64,000 nucleotides of DNA from Geopsychrobacter electrodiphilus DSM 16401 (GCF_000384395.1 NZ_ARWE01000001.1:1550001-1614000), one strand, 5' to 3'; counted from the stretch's first letter, positions 1-9,250 are shown. Notes: generated from the letters alone by a model not told the origin. Numbers and translations are program-made.

Positions 1-1551
1 TGCTACGGTCTGATCGGTGCCAACGGTGCCGGGAAATCGACCTTTCTTAAGATACTGGCTGGAGATACCGAACCCGACAAGGGCGAGGTCGCGATCGCCA
101 AGGGACTGCGTCTGGCCGTCTTGCGCCAGGATCAGTTTGCGTTTGATGATGAAACGGTCTTCAACACAGTGATTATGGGTCACAAGCGGCTCTATGAGGT
201 GATGGTCGAGCGCGAGGCAATTTATGCCAAAGGAGAGTTCACCGAAGAAGATGGTGTCCGCTCTGGTGAGCTTGAAGCCGAGTTCTCCGAGATGAACGGC
301 TACGATGTCGAATCTGAAGCGGCGGTCCTGCTGAACGGCCTGGGGATCGGCGAAGATCTGCGACAGAAGAAGATGAAAGAGCTCGAAGGAGGAGAAAAAG
401 TTCGGGTTCTCCTGGCGCAGGCCCTTTTTGGCAATCCGGATATTCTGTTGCTCGATGAGCCGACCAACCACCTGGACCTGAAATCGATTCAATGGCTCGA
501 AGAATTTCTTGGTCGTTTCCAGAACACCGTGATCGTGGTCTCTCACGACCGGCATTTTTTGAATCAGGCCTGCACCCATATTGCCGACATCGATTTTGGC
601 ACCATCCGCGCCTATGTCGGGAACTATGATTTCTGGTACGAGGCGAGTCAGTTGGTGCTGAAGCAGAAACAGGATGCGAACCGCAAGACCAGTGACAAGG
701 CCAATGAACTGAAAGAATTTATTGCACGCTTCAGCTCCAACGCGTCCAAGGCCAAACAGGCAACCTCGCGCAAAAAGCTGCTTGATAAGCTGGAGATCGA
801 GGAGATGCCGGTCTCTTCGCGCAAATACCCCTTCGTGCTCTTCAAGCCCGAACGCCCCTGCGGCGATATTATCCTCGAAGTGAAGGGTCTGACCAAAAGT
901 ATCGGTGGGATCAAGATTCTCGACAATTTTGATCTGACTGTGAGCAAGGGCGAGAAGATTGCCTTCGTTGGTGGCAACAGCCTGGCCAAGACGACTTTGT
1001 TGCAGATTTTGGCGGGGGACCTCAAACCGGACAGCGGAACTTGTCGCTGGGGTATAACGATCACCAGCTCCTACTTTCCTAAAGAGAACAGCAGCTATTT
1101 TGCCAATGACCTGAGCTTGATCGAGTGGCTCTGTCAGTATCCACCGCATGAGGGTGAAAATTTTGCCCGCGGATTTTTGGGGCGGATGCTTTTTTCAGGG
1201 GATGAAGCGACCAAGATGACCAATGTGCTGAGCGGTGGCGAAAAGGTCCGTTGCATGCTGGCGCGCATGATGCTGACCAGCGCCAATGTGCTGATTTTTG
1301 ATGAGCCGACCAATCACCTGGACCTCGAATCGATTACGGCACTTAATAACAGCCTGATGGAATTTTCCGAAGTGATCCTTTTTACCTCGCACGACCAAAA
1401 GTTTGTCTCTACGATTGCGACCCGTATTATTGAATTGACCTCGGGTGGTGTGATCGATCGGGTCATGAACTTTGATGAGTATCTGATAAATCCGGATGTC
1501 AATGCATTGCGCGCCAAACTCTGTCAGGGTGAAGCTGATCTCAAACTTTAA
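1..1551 (+). CDS. ABC-F family ATPase (YbiT-like), 5' end outside the window
   Basis: Translation is open from base 1 in this frame and gives 516 residues. The true start lies upstream. ABC-F proteins are soluble tandem ATPases without membrane domains, and many act on the ribosome. The first ATPase domain opens the window with a Walker A (GANGAGKST) and has LEGGEKVR and LLDEPTNHLDL. The linker is charged. The second domain has LSGGEKVR and IFDEPTNHLDL, but its Walker A reads GGNSLAKTT, with Ala where the glycine before Lys is expected. The domain pattern is closest to YbiT-type proteins, so a ribosome-associated role is inferred. The assignment to ABC-F is firm; the exact subfamily is less so. 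Confidence 0.9.
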   Translation, partial: CYGLIGANGAGKSTFLKILAGDTEPDKGEVAIAKGLRLAVLRQDQFAFDDETVFNTVIMGHKRLYEVMVEREAIYAKGEFTEEDGVRSGELEAEFSEMNGYDVESEAAVLLNGLGIGEDLRQKKMKELEGGEKVRVLLAQALFGNPDILLLDEPTNHLDLKSIQWLEEFLGRFQNTVIVVSHDRHFLNQACTHIADIDFGTIRAYVGNYDFWYEASQLVLKQKQDANRKTSDKANELKEFIARFSSNASKAKQATSRKKLLDKLEIEEMPVSSRKYPFVLFKPERPCGDIILEVKGLTKSIGGIKILDNFDLTVSKGEKIAFVGGNSLAKTTLLQILAGDLKPDSGTCRWGITITSSYFPKENSSYFANDLSLIEWLCQYPPHEGENFARGFLGRMLFSGDEATKMTNVLSGGEKVRCMLARMMLTSANVLIFDEPTNHLDLESITALNNSLMEFSEVILFTSHDQKFVSTIATRIIELTSGGVIDRVMNFDEYLINPDVNALRAKLCQGEADLKL

Positions 1552-1599
1552 CTCTGGTAGTATTCGACGGTTTCGAAGTTTTACGCATAAGGAGTGGTC

Positions 1600-1776
1600 A
1601 TGGAACAACTTATTCTGGTTTGGGTTGTGTTTGGTGCCGCGGCGGCCTCTATGGCAAAAGGCAAGGGGCGTAATGTCTATTTATGGATGCTGATCGGAGT
1701 CCTGATCGGTCCTTTTGCGGCCTTGATTGTCGGGCTGATGAAAAAGACAGAGACCGGCGATAAGAAATATGACTAA
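1600..1776 (+). CDS. small membrane protein, unknown function
   Basis: 58 residues starting at an ATG with AAGGAG six bases upstream (1588-1593), which decides the start over the GTG at 1594. It has two short hydrophobic stretches (about residues 3-18 and 28-46) separated by a KGKGR turn, and a charged C-terminal tail, so a two-helix inner-membrane protein is likely. It overlaps the next small gene by 8 bases, which suggests translational coupling. I do not recognise a family. Confidence 0.6.
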   Translation: MEQLILVWVVFGAAAASMAKGKGRNVYLWMLIGVLIGPFAALIVGLMKKTETGDKKYD

Positions 1777-1978
1777 GGGGAAGAAAAGCCAAAAGAAACC
1801 CCAATTATCCGTTTTTGCCGAGGCTCGGCAACATATGGCGACAGATTTTGAAAAAATTCTGCCGCAAAGTTTACATGGTCGCAAAGGGAAGTGGAAGTTC
1901 GGTCTTCTGCTGGTCTTTTTCGAGTTAGTGGTGCTGGGTCTGTTGGGGGGGTCTATTTACCGTTGGTTTGCTGGTTAA
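1769..1978 (+). CDS. small single-span membrane protein, unknown
   Basis: 69 residues. The N-terminal 40 are basic and soluble-looking (MTKGKKSQKK at the start), followed by one hydrophobic helix (about residues 44-62) and a short tail. It overlaps the preceding small membrane gene by 8 bases, so the two are probably translated together. No family recognised. It could be an accessory subunit of the same membrane assembly as its neighbour. Confidence 0.55.
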   Translation: MTKGKKSQKKPQLSVFAEARQHMATDFEKILPQSLHGRKGKWKFGLLLVFFELVVLGLLGGSIYRWFAG

Positions 1979-2122
1979 TCTTTCACCTTTGCCATAATTT
2001 TGCGCTCGGAACTTAACTCCTCCCATCCCCGAGTTACACGCAGCCACCCGAACTCTGGTCGGCTGGAAAATTTTCTGTTACTATCTCCGAATTCTTCTCT
2101 GACCAATCCAAATCGGGGTTCC

Positions 2123-2695
2123 ATGCAAAAACACCGCTATCTCTATCTGCAGATTTTAACCGCGTCGCGCATTTTTCTGGCGGCCATTCTGGCGAGCGTT
2201 TTTGCCGTTTACGGTCTAAATGCCTGGACAATCCTGGCTGCGGCTATTCTGGGTTGCATGGCTGAACTGACTGACCTGTTCGATGGGATGCTGGCGCGGA
2301 AGTACGGACTGACCAGTGATTTTGGTAAGTTTTTTGACCCCTATACTGATTCGATCGCCCGCCTCATCATGTTCTTTGCGTTGGCCTATGTCCATCTGGT
2401 GCCGCTCTGGTTACCGGTCGTGATGGCGTTGCGTGATGTGTCGGTCAGCTATATCCGTCTGTTTGCCATGAAAGAGCATGTCGTCATGGCTTCACGACTG
2501 TCAGGCAAGATCAAAGCCTGGGCTCAGGGTGTCGGGTTTTTCCTGCTGTTGTTGATTGGACTTTTGGGCCGATTTGATCTTAACCTCAGCCAACTTGTCC
2601 CGTATATCGCCCTGTTTGTTCTGCTCGTCACCCTGTGGTCCCTGTTCGATTACGCAGCGTATCTCTTTTATCTGGTCAGAAAAAAAACGCCTTAG
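2123..2695 (+). CDS. CDP-alcohol phosphatidyltransferase (PgsA-like)
   Basis: 190 residues from the ATG at 2123. An in-frame upstream extension to 2000 is low-quality sequence and was not used. The family signature D-x2-DG-x2-AR-x8-G-x3-D-x3-D is complete around residues 44-70 (DLFDGMLARKYG then GKFFDPYTDS). Several hydrophobic helices follow. These integral membrane enzymes transfer a phosphatidyl group from CDP-diacylglycerol to an alcohol. The next gene is a YqeG/GEP4-like phosphatase of the type that dephosphorylates phosphatidylglycerophosphate, so glycerol-3-phosphate is the most likely acceptor. The acceptor is inferred from context. Confidence 0.85.
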   Translation: MQKHRYLYLQILTASRIFLAAILASVFAVYGLNAWTILAAAILGCMAELTDLFDGMLARKYGLTSDFGKFFDPYTDSIARLIMFFALAYVHLVPLWLPVVMALRDVSVSYIRLFAMKEHVVMASRLSGKIKAWAQGVGFFLLLLIGLLGRFDLNLSQLVPYIALFVLLVTLWSLFDYAAYLFYLVRKKTP

Positions 2696-2715
2696 ACCCC
2701 GATTACGGAATCCTG

Positions 2716-3285
2716 ATGAATCATGTCCTTTACAGCCTGGTTGCCGGTCATCGTCAGCGTCTTGCTCTGGCCAGTTTGTTTGCTGGAGCAATCAGGCAGG
2801 GGACGGCTGAGGTCGATCTCGCCGCGTTAAAGGCTTCTGGGATCGCCGCCCTGGTGTTCGATTTCGATGGCGTCCTGGCTCCCCATGGGGCACAAGCGCC
2901 GCTGCCAGAGACAGAAAGGGTACTCGCCCAGGCTCTGGAAGTTTTTGGTTCCGGTCATGTTTATATCCTGAGTAACAAGCCATCTCCTGAGCGTCTGGCC
3001 TATTTCAAGCGACAGTTCCCCAGCATCATTTTTATCAGCGGTGTACGCAAAAAGCCCTATCCAGATGGCTTGATGAAAGTTGCATCCGTCGGACAATACG
3101 CGCCAAATCAGATCGCCCTGCTCGATGATCGACTCATGACCGGCGGTTTAGCCTGTGTTCATGCAGGCTCTAAATTCGTATATATTTCGAAACCTTACAC
3201 ATCATTCCTTCAACACCCTTTTAAAGAATTTTTTTTCGCCAGCGTACGTCTCTTCGAGGTGCTGCTGGCCCGCCTTGCTGCTTGA
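2716..3285 (+). CDS. HAD-family phosphatase, YqeG/GEP4-like (possible phosphatidylglycerophosphatase)
   Basis: 189 residues from the ATG at 2716, 20 bases after the phosphatidyltransferase gene. HAD motifs are visible: DFDGVL (nucleophile Asp, about residue 51), SNKPS (motif II), RKKPYP (motif III Lys) and LLDDRLMTGG (motif IV). Spacing and motif IV resemble YqeG and fungal Gep4, which remove phosphate from phosphatidylglycerophosphate. Paired with the upstream synthase, this would complete phosphatidylglycerol synthesis. A general sugar or nucleotide phosphatase is the alternative. Confidence 0.75.
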   Translation: MNHVLYSLVAGHRQRLALASLFAGAIRQGTAEVDLAALKASGIAALVFDFDGVLAPHGAQAPLPETERVLAQALEVFGSGHVYILSNKPSPERLAYFKRQFPSIIFISGVRKKPYPDGLMKVASVGQYAPNQIALLDDRLMTGGLACVHAGSKFVYISKPYTSFLQHPFKEFFFASVRLFEVLLARLAA

Positions 3286-3341
3286 AAAAAATAAATGTTT
3301 ACTGTTTATTCGTTGGCCTTTGCTTTTAGGTGCATACCCTA

Positions 3342-3369
3342 TTGACTTCAGGCCTGTGGGCAGAATAAT
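3342..3369 (+). promoter_or_regulatory. sigma70-like promoter of the Lrp/AsnC gene
   Basis: TTGACT (3342-3347), a 16-base spacer, then AATAAT (3364-3369). The -10 hexamer sits inside a 17-bp perfect palindrome (3360-3376). Transcription would start only about 5 bases before the ATG at 3381, and no Shine-Dalgarno sequence is present, so the mRNA may be nearly leaderless. Confidence 0.55.
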
Positions 3370-3376
3370 ATTCTGC
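3360..3376. promoter_or_regulatory. perfect 17-bp palindrome, likely Lrp-type operator
   Basis: GCAGAATA-A-TATTCTGC is a perfect dyad overlapping the predicted -10 element just before the Lrp/AsnC coding region. Lrp/AsnC proteins commonly bind AT-rich dyads near their own promoters, so autoregulation is the simplest reading (inference). Confidence 0.55.
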
Positions 3377-3380
3377 GTAT

Positions 3381-3842
3381 ATGAGTGATTCGAGAATATT
3401 TGACGATATTGATCTGAAGATTTTAGAGATTCTTCAGGAAAAAGCCCGTATCCCCAACGCCGAGGTTGCCCGTCAGGTTGGCATGGCCCCCTCGGCGATC
3501 CTGGAGCGGATTCGTAAGCTGGAGTTGCAAGGGGTTATTCAGGGGTATGAGGTACGTCTCGACCCGGCCCATTTTGGCCAGGGATTAACCGCTTTTGTTG
3601 AACTACAGACTTCCGGAGCAGTCGATATCGGGCAACAACTCATGGCGATCCCCGGTGCTCAGGAAGTCTTTCAGACCAGTGGAACCAGTAACTACCTCTG
3701 CAAATTGCGCTTAACGTCCCTGGAGGATCTGGGGCGTTGTTTGCGCGATGACTTCGGTGCCCTCGATGGTGTCAGTCATGTCAGCGCCAGAGTCGTACTT
3801 GATACCCTCAAAGAAACTCGCAAGATCAGTCTTGACCTATAA
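3381..3842 (+). CDS. Lrp/AsnC-family transcriptional regulator
   Basis: 153 residues. The N-terminal winged helix-turn-helix (IDLKILEILQEKARIPNAEV, then VGMAPSAILERIRKLE) is followed by the RAM/AsnC ligand-binding domain (about residues 65-145). Length and layout are standard. The gene lies 12 bases before the decarboxylase-like gene and is probably cotranscribed with it, so an amino-acid or diamine effector related to that enzyme is plausible. A palindrome over its promoter suggests self-control. Confidence 0.92.
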   Translation: MSDSRIFDDIDLKILEILQEKARIPNAEVARQVGMAPSAILERIRKLELQGVIQGYEVRLDPAHFGQGLTAFVELQTSGAVDIGQQLMAIPGAQEVFQTSGTSNYLCKLRLTSLEDLGRCLRDDFGALDGVSHVSARVVLDTLKETRKISLDL

Positions 3843-3854
3843 GGAGCCAGTCTC

Positions 3855-5123
3855 ATGCCGATGTCAAAAGATTTCAAAGTCCGCTTGGAGCCCGTTATTG
3901 AGGAGATTGCCGCCCATTACGGAACCCCTTTTCATATTTATGACGAAGTTGGCATCCGCGAAACAGGTGAGGCGCTTAAGCGCGCATTTGCCGGTATCGA
4001 AGGGTTTCAGGAGTATTACGCGGTCAAGGCGTTACCAAATCCCAAAATTCTTCAATTGATGCAGGAGATGGGTTTTGGTTTCGACTGCAGTTCGATTCCG
4101 GAGTTGATTCTCAGCCGCAACGCTGGTGCGCGCGGCGAGCAGATTATGTTCACCTCGAATAATACCACCCTTGAAGAGTTCAATTTCGCCGCGCAGGACG
4201 GCGGTTGTATCCTGAATCTGGATGATATCTCGTTGCTCGAGAAAGTGCCGGAAATGCCTGAACTGGTCTGTTTTCGATATAATCCCGGTCCGCGCCGCAC
4301 TGGCAATATCATTATCGGTAATCCGGTCGAGGCCAAGTACGGGGTAACCCATGATCAGCTGGTGGAAGCATACCGCAGAGCACAGAAGCTGGGGGCCTGT
4401 CGTTTCGGTCTGCATACCATGGTTGCCTCGAATGAACTCGACTACACCTACATGGTTGAAACCTCGCGGATGTTACTGGAGCTCTCCACCGTTGTTGAGA
4501 AGGAACTTGGCATCCGCTTTGAATTTGTCAATATCGGCGGCGGTTTTGGCATTCCTTATCGTCCTGAGCAAAAACCCCTCGATCTGCAGGCGATGTCACA
4601 GGAGATCACTGCGCTCTTCGCTCAATTTAAGGTCGAGCATGGGTATGCGCCGCGAATGGTTATGGAGAGCGGCCGTTTCATGACCGGCCCACATGGCGTC
4701 TTGGTGACCCGTGCGATCAACCATAAAAATACCTACCGTAAATATGTCGGGGTTGATGCCTGCATGTCATCCTTGATGCGACCGGCGATGTACGATGCCT
4801 ATCATCATGTAGAGGTTGTCGGTGGTGATGAACGCGCAACCGAGGTGATTGATCTGGTCGGTTCATTGTGTGAGAACAATGACAAGTTCGCGGTCCAGCG
4901 GGAACTGCCGCAGATCGCCGAAGGTGATCTGCTCGTGATTCATGACTCCGGCGCTCATGGACATGCGATGGGTTTTCAGTATAACGGACGTCTGCGGCCC
5001 AAGGAATTGCTGCTGCGCGCTGATGGACGTGTTGAACTGATCCGGCGGGCTGAAACCAACGAAGATTACTTTGCGACCAACAACTTTAACGCTGATGAGT
5101 TCCGCCCTGCAGGTCGGGGTTAG
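3855..5123 (+). CDS. fold-type III PLP decarboxylase (diaminopimelate decarboxylase-like)
   Basis: 422 residues with an AAGGAG just upstream. It has an alanine-racemase-type barrel with the PLP lysine in YAVKA (K58), the glycine-rich phosphate-binding segment NIGGGFGIPY, and ESGRFMTGPHG. The C-terminal domain carries GSLCENNDKFA, matching the position of the catalytic Cys (usually CES) of LysA. The usual substrate-shaping segment GLHCHIGSQ of classical LysA reads GLHTMVASNE here. It may make lysine from meso-diaminopimelate, but this divergent branch could use another diamino acid (for example a D- or L-ornithine/lysine-type substrate). Cotranscription with an Lrp-type regulator fits amino-acid control. 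Family firm, substrate uncertain. Confidence 0.82.
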   Translation: MPMSKDFKVRLEPVIEEIAAHYGTPFHIYDEVGIRETGEALKRAFAGIEGFQEYYAVKALPNPKILQLMQEMGFGFDCSSIPELILSRNAGARGEQIMFTSNNTTLEEFNFAAQDGGCILNLDDISLLEKVPEMPELVCFRYNPGPRRTGNIIIGNPVEAKYGVTHDQLVEAYRRAQKLGACRFGLHTMVASNELDYTYMVETSRMLLELSTVVEKELGIRFEFVNIGGGFGIPYRPEQKPLDLQAMSQEITALFAQFKVEHGYAPRMVMESGRFMTGPHGVLVTRAINHKNTYRKYVGVDACMSSLMRPAMYDAYHHVEVVGGDERATEVIDLVGSLCENNDKFAVQRELPQIAEGDLLVIHDSGAHGHAMGFQYNGRLRPKELLLRADGRVELIRRAETNEDYFATNNFNADEFRPAGRG

Positions 5124-5125
5124 GC

Positions 5126-6427
5126 GTGCCTGAAGGGCTGATCGGACCGCTCGAGATCCATTCCCTCGCTTTTGGCGGGAACGGTGTTGCCCGCTATGAC
5201 GGGCGCGTAATCTTTGTGCGCGGTGCGGTCCCTGGTGACCTGGTCCGGGTTCGGGTGCTGCGTGAAAAAAAACGCTATGCCGAAGCCGAAGCCGTGCACT
5301 TTGATCGGCTGTCGCCAACGCGCTGCGAACCGGGTTGTCCGGTCTTTGGCGAATGCGGTGGCTGTCAGTGGCAGATGCTTCCTTACGCAGCGCAGTTAGA
5401 GTACAAAACCCGGATTTTTCGGGACATCTTGCGCCGGCAGGCCGGTGTCGCGGAAGAGCTGATTTTGCCGATCCTGGAATCGCCGGCCATCTGGAATTAT
5501 CGATGCCGCATGCAGTTTAAGTGTGAGCTGCGTTCAGATGCCAGGCTGGCAATCGGATTTTTTCGTCCCGGCAGTCATCAGGTGGTCGATACAGACAGCT
5601 GCCCGGTAGCGGCGCCGTTATTTAATCGGTTGTTGCCTGTGGTACGAAGCCTTTTGCAACAAACTCCCTTCGCCGCGCACATTTCACAGCTCGATATGGA
5701 GTCAGGTGACGCTGAGGATGTTCGTCTGGTGCTGCACTACGCAGGCTCTGACCTCAAAGGTTTAAGTCGGTGTCTGCAGCCCTTGTTGAGTAATCAATCG
5801 CTTTCGCTTTATGTGCAGCAGGGGAGGAAATCTGCCTTGCAATATCTGGGTGGCCCGCGTGAATTGACGTTTAGTGTCGACAGTCCCGCACTGGAACTTT
5901 CTTACGGAGCCGGTGGTTTTTCACAGATTAATCTGGAACAGAATCGCAGGATGGTTGCTGAAGCGTTGCGTATGGTAGATGTCCAGCCTGACTGGCGGGT
6001 GCTTGATCTGTATTGTGGGATGGGGAACTTCAGCTTGCCCTTCGCGTCTCGAGTGGCGCAGGTAGTTGCCGTCGAGGAATTTGCTGGTTCAGTAAAGCAG
6101 GGGGCGGTTAACGCCCGTCGCAACCGGATCGAAAATATTGAATTTGTCGCGCGCTCAGCCGCGGGAGCGTATGTGGCTTTCAGCGCAGCAGCTGGCTTTG
6201 ATCTGGTGATACTCGATCCGCCACGTAGCGGTGCCAGGGAGGTTGTCACTGATCTGGTTGCGCAAAAGGCGCCGCGAATTCTCTACGTTTCCTGCGACCC
6301 AATGACTCTGGTGCGGGATCTCAATGAACTCCAGCGGGGGGGGTACCATTTGGTCGCAAGCAGACCTGTCGATATGTTTCCGCATACCTGGCACCTTGAA
6401 AGCTTGACCATGCTGGTGCGTGATTGA
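5126..6427 (+). CDS. rlmD: RlmD/TrmA-family 23S rRNA (uracil-5-)-methyltransferase
   Basis: 433 residues starting at GTG, two bases after the decarboxylase stop, so likely in the same operon. It has an N-terminal TRAM domain (about 1-60), then four cysteines (C67, C71, C77, C80, in a CEPGC...CGGC pattern) that bind a [4Fe-4S] cluster in RumA. The SAM-binding domain has LDLYCGMGNFSLP, and the catalytic Cys lies in YVSCDP (C390). These features match RlmD (RumA), which methylates U1939 of 23S rRNA. An RlmCD-like dual specificity cannot be excluded from sequence alone. Confidence 0.88.
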   Translation: MPEGLIGPLEIHSLAFGGNGVARYDGRVIFVRGAVPGDLVRVRVLREKKRYAEAEAVHFDRLSPTRCEPGCPVFGECGGCQWQMLPYAAQLEYKTRIFRDILRRQAGVAEELILPILESPAIWNYRCRMQFKCELRSDARLAIGFFRPGSHQVVDTDSCPVAAPLFNRLLPVVRSLLQQTPFAAHISQLDMESGDAEDVRLVLHYAGSDLKGLSRCLQPLLSNQSLSLYVQQGRKSALQYLGGPRELTFSVDSPALELSYGAGGFSQINLEQNRRMVAEALRMVDVQPDWRVLDLYCGMGNFSLPFASRVAQVVAVEEFAGSVKQGAVNARRNRIENIEFVARSAAGAYVAFSAAAGFDLVILDPPRSGAREVVTDLVAQKAPRILYVSCDPMTLVRDLNELQRGGYHLVASRPVDMFPHTWHLESLTMLVRD

Positions 6428-6624
6428 TCTGATTTTGGTTTGGTCAAAAAGGACGCTGATCAAAGCGTTTGGTTGTGATTCAATTCCATTATATTTTATC
6501 GACCATGTATGTCCAGTAGCTCCCGTTTTTAATGAGTCAAGCTTGCAGTTGTCCAACGGGATGTCTATTATGGATCCTCTGATTCGCTGCTTGTCTCTGT
6601 TGTCCCTATGCTGGAGATTTTTTG

Positions 6625-7155
6625 ATGTTGCAATTAAATACCGAAATTGAATCAAAAGGCCTACTGGAGTCAGCGCGACAGATCTGCCTTGCAGCTCGCA
6701 CAGCCCCCAAGGGACGAGGGAAGGATCTTTTGACAACTGCAATAGTTTCTGGACCAGAAAAGAAGCTGATTGCAGAACGCATGCGTCAAATCGGCGAGCG
6801 CTGTGTCCTGCCGTTTTTTCTACGTGATGCCGACAATATCGATGCGGTCGAACTGCTGGTACTTATCGGCACGTGCAAGGAACCGCTTGGTCTTCCACAC
6901 TGTGGCTTCTGTGGCTTTGCTGATTGCCGGACCATGCTTGACGCTGGAGGATGCTGCAGTTTTAATGTCGGAGACCTTGGTATTGCGCTCGGTTCTGCCG
7001 TGAGTCGTGCGGCAGATATGCGCGTGGATAATCGCATCATGTATTCAGTTGGCAAGGCGGTTCTTGAACTGGAGCTGCTGGATAAATCGGTCTCACTTGT
7101 TTATGGCCTGCCACTCTCAGCGACAAGTAAAAGTCCCTTTTTTGATCGGGGTTGA
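6625..7155 (+). CDS. DUF2148 iron-sulfur (ferredoxin-domain) protein
   Basis: 176 residues from the ATG at 6625 (CTGGAG eight bases upstream; the overlapping TTG at 6622 is disfavoured). The centre has the cysteine pattern CGFCGFADC followed by GGCC, typical of DUF2148 proteins, which are common in anaerobes and probably hold a [4Fe-4S] cluster. No catalytic function is established for the family. It stands alone, with 197 bases of non-coding DNA before it and the glnB promoter region after it. Confidence 0.8.
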   Translation: MLQLNTEIESKGLLESARQICLAARTAPKGRGKDLLTTAIVSGPEKKLIAERMRQIGERCVLPFFLRDADNIDAVELLVLIGTCKEPLGLPHCGFCGFADCRTMLDAGGCCSFNVGDLGIALGSAVSRAADMRVDNRIMYSVGKAVLELELLDKSVSLVYGLPLSATSKSPFFDRG

Positions 7156-7316
7156 TGGTCTGTTTTGATGTTTGCTTATTTTCTGGACATCAGGGTCAGA
7201 TGCTGTTTGTTTCTTGGGCAGTGTTGTTCAGGGTGACCAGCGCTCAATAACACCTTTTGTCGCCAAAGAGCCCGAATATGAGGCCTTTAAATATCGGTTC
7301 TTTCCGGTTGATCTCT

Positions 7317-7331
7317 GGGCATACATATTGC
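7317..7331 (+). promoter_or_regulatory. candidate sigma54 (-24/-12) promoter of glnB-glnA
   Basis: GGGCATA-CATA-TTGC matches the sigma54 consensus TGGCACG-N4-TTGC at GG, CA and TTGC with exact 12-base GG-to-GC spacing. It lies 93 bases before glnB, whose expression is sigma54-dependent in many proteobacteria. The same -24/-12 form (GGCATA-N4-TTGC) recurs at 58816-58831 on the other strand. Confidence 0.6.
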
Positions 7332-7405
7332 GTTGTTGCCGCAACAGGTATTGCTGGATTGCCGGAATATTTTACAAGACGCCATTTGGAAACCGTTTAA
7401 CCTAG

Positions 7406-7762
<357 letters not shown>

Positions 7763-7823
7763 CCCCGCTTTTAATACTGATCCGTTACAATTTTAACCAA
7801 GGAAACCAAGGAGATTGAATCAG

Positions 7824-9233
7824 ATGACAGGAAAAGAAGCACTGAAGTTTGCCGCAGATAACGGCTGCAAAATGGTTGATTACAAGTTCCTCGACTTTGT
7901 CGGTGTCTGGCAGCATTTTTCGACTCCGATGGCAGAACTCAGTGAGGATACTTTTGAAGAAGGGATCGGTTTTGACGGTTCTTCAATTCGCGGCTGGCAG
8001 CCGATTCATCAGTCCGACATGCTGCTTATGCCCCAGCCTGAAACTGCCAAGATAGACCCCTTTATTGAGGTTCCGACCCTGAGCTTGATCTGTAACGTCG
8101 CCGATCCGATCACCCGTGAGGGGTACAGCCGCGATCCGCGTTATATTGCCCAAAAGGCGGAAGCCTACCTGAAATCCAGCGGCATGGGTGACACTGCGTA
8201 TATCGGTCCCGAGCCAGAGTTTTTCATTTTTGACGATGTTCGTTTTGCATCAAGCGCCAACGAATCGTTCTATTGTGTCGATTCGGTTGAGGGTGCCTGG
8301 AACACTGGCCGCGAGGAGTTTCCTAACCTCGGCTATAAACCCGCCCACAAAGGCGGATATTTTCCCTGTGCTCCGACTGACAGCCTGGTTGATCTGCGTA
8401 ATGAAATGGTTGAAGTGCTGCAGAGTGTCGGTATGCATATCGAGGCTGTTCACCATGAGGTTGCTTCGGGTGGTCAGTGCGAAATCGACATGCGCTTCGA
8501 TTCTCTGTTGAACATGGGTGACACCCTGCAGTGGTTCAAGTACATCGTCAAAAACGTTGCTTACCGTAACGGCAAATCGGTGACCTTTATGCCGAAACCG
8601 GTCTTCAACGATAACGGTTCAGGGATGCATTGCCATATGTCGATCTGGAAAGAAGGCAAAAACCTCTTTGCCGGTGATGGCTACGGTGGCCTGAGCAAGA
8701 TGGCGCTCTATTTTATCGGCGGTATCGTTAAGCATGCCAAGGCGCTGAATGCTTTCACCAATCCGACTACCAATAGCTACAAGCGGCTGGTCCCTGGTTA
8801 TGAGGCTCCGGTTAATCTGGCCTATTCAAACCGCAACCGTTCTGCCGCGCTGCGGATTCCAAATACCAACAGCGATAAGGCGAAACGTGTCGAGTGCCGC
8901 TTCCCGGATCCGGCTGCCAACGGGTACCTCTGTTTCTCGGCCTTGTTGATGGCCGGTCTTGATGGTATTGAGAACAAGATCGATCCGGGTCAGCCGATCG
9001 ATAAAGATCTCTATGGTCTGTCGCCTGAAGAGATGAAGGATATCCCGCACGTCGCCGGGACTCTGCCTGAAGCCCTGAACTGCCTCGAAGCAGATCATGA
9101 CTTTTTGCTGAAGGGTGATGTCTTCACCAAGGATGTTATTGATATGTGGCTCAGTTACAAGCGTACACATGAAGTTGATCCGGTCCGGATGCGTCCTTGT
9201 CCAGAAGAGTTCTCCCTTTACTACGATTGCTGA
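7824..9233 (+). CDS. glnA: glutamine synthetase, type I
   Basis: 469 residues from the ATG at 7824, with AAGGAG ten bases upstream; the TTG at 7815 sits too close to that site. It condenses glutamate and ammonia with ATP. Motifs include [18 protein letters not shown], the ATP-binding segment [17 protein letters not shown], and NRSAALRIP. The adenylylation site is Tyr397 ([10 protein letters not shown]), so control by GlnE is expected. It is cotranscribed with glnB and ends at a strong terminator. Confidence 0.97.
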   Translation: MTGKEALKFAADNGCKMVDYKFLDFVGVWQHFSTPMAELSEDTFEEGIGFDGSSIRGWQPIHQSDMLLMPQPETAKIDPFIEVPTLSLICNVADPITREGYSRDPRYIAQKAEAYLKSSGMGDTAYIGPEPEFFIFDDVRFASSANESFYCVDSVEGAWNTGREEFPNLGYKPAHKGGYFPCAPTDSLVDLRNEMVEVLQSVGMHIEAVHHEVASGGQCEIDMRFDSLLNMGDTLQWFKYIVKNVAYRNGKSVTFMPKPVFNDNGSGMHCHMSIWKEGKNLFAGDGYGGLSKMALYFIGGIVKHAKALNAFTNPTTNSYKRLVPGYEAPVNLAYSNRNRSAALRIPNTNSDKAKRVECRFPDPAANGYLCFSALLMAGLDGIENKIDPGQPIDKDLYGLSPEEMKDIPHVAGTLPEALNCLEADHDFLLKGDVFTKDVIDMWLSYKRTHEVDPVRMRPCPEEFSLYYDC

Positions 9234-9250
9234 TGCCTGCAGTTGTTTTT

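Noticed and set aside
7172-7405. 77-codon open frame between the DUF2148 gene and glnB
   Set aside because: It spans the sigma54 promoter region, has no ribosome-binding site, and its composition does not resemble a real protein.
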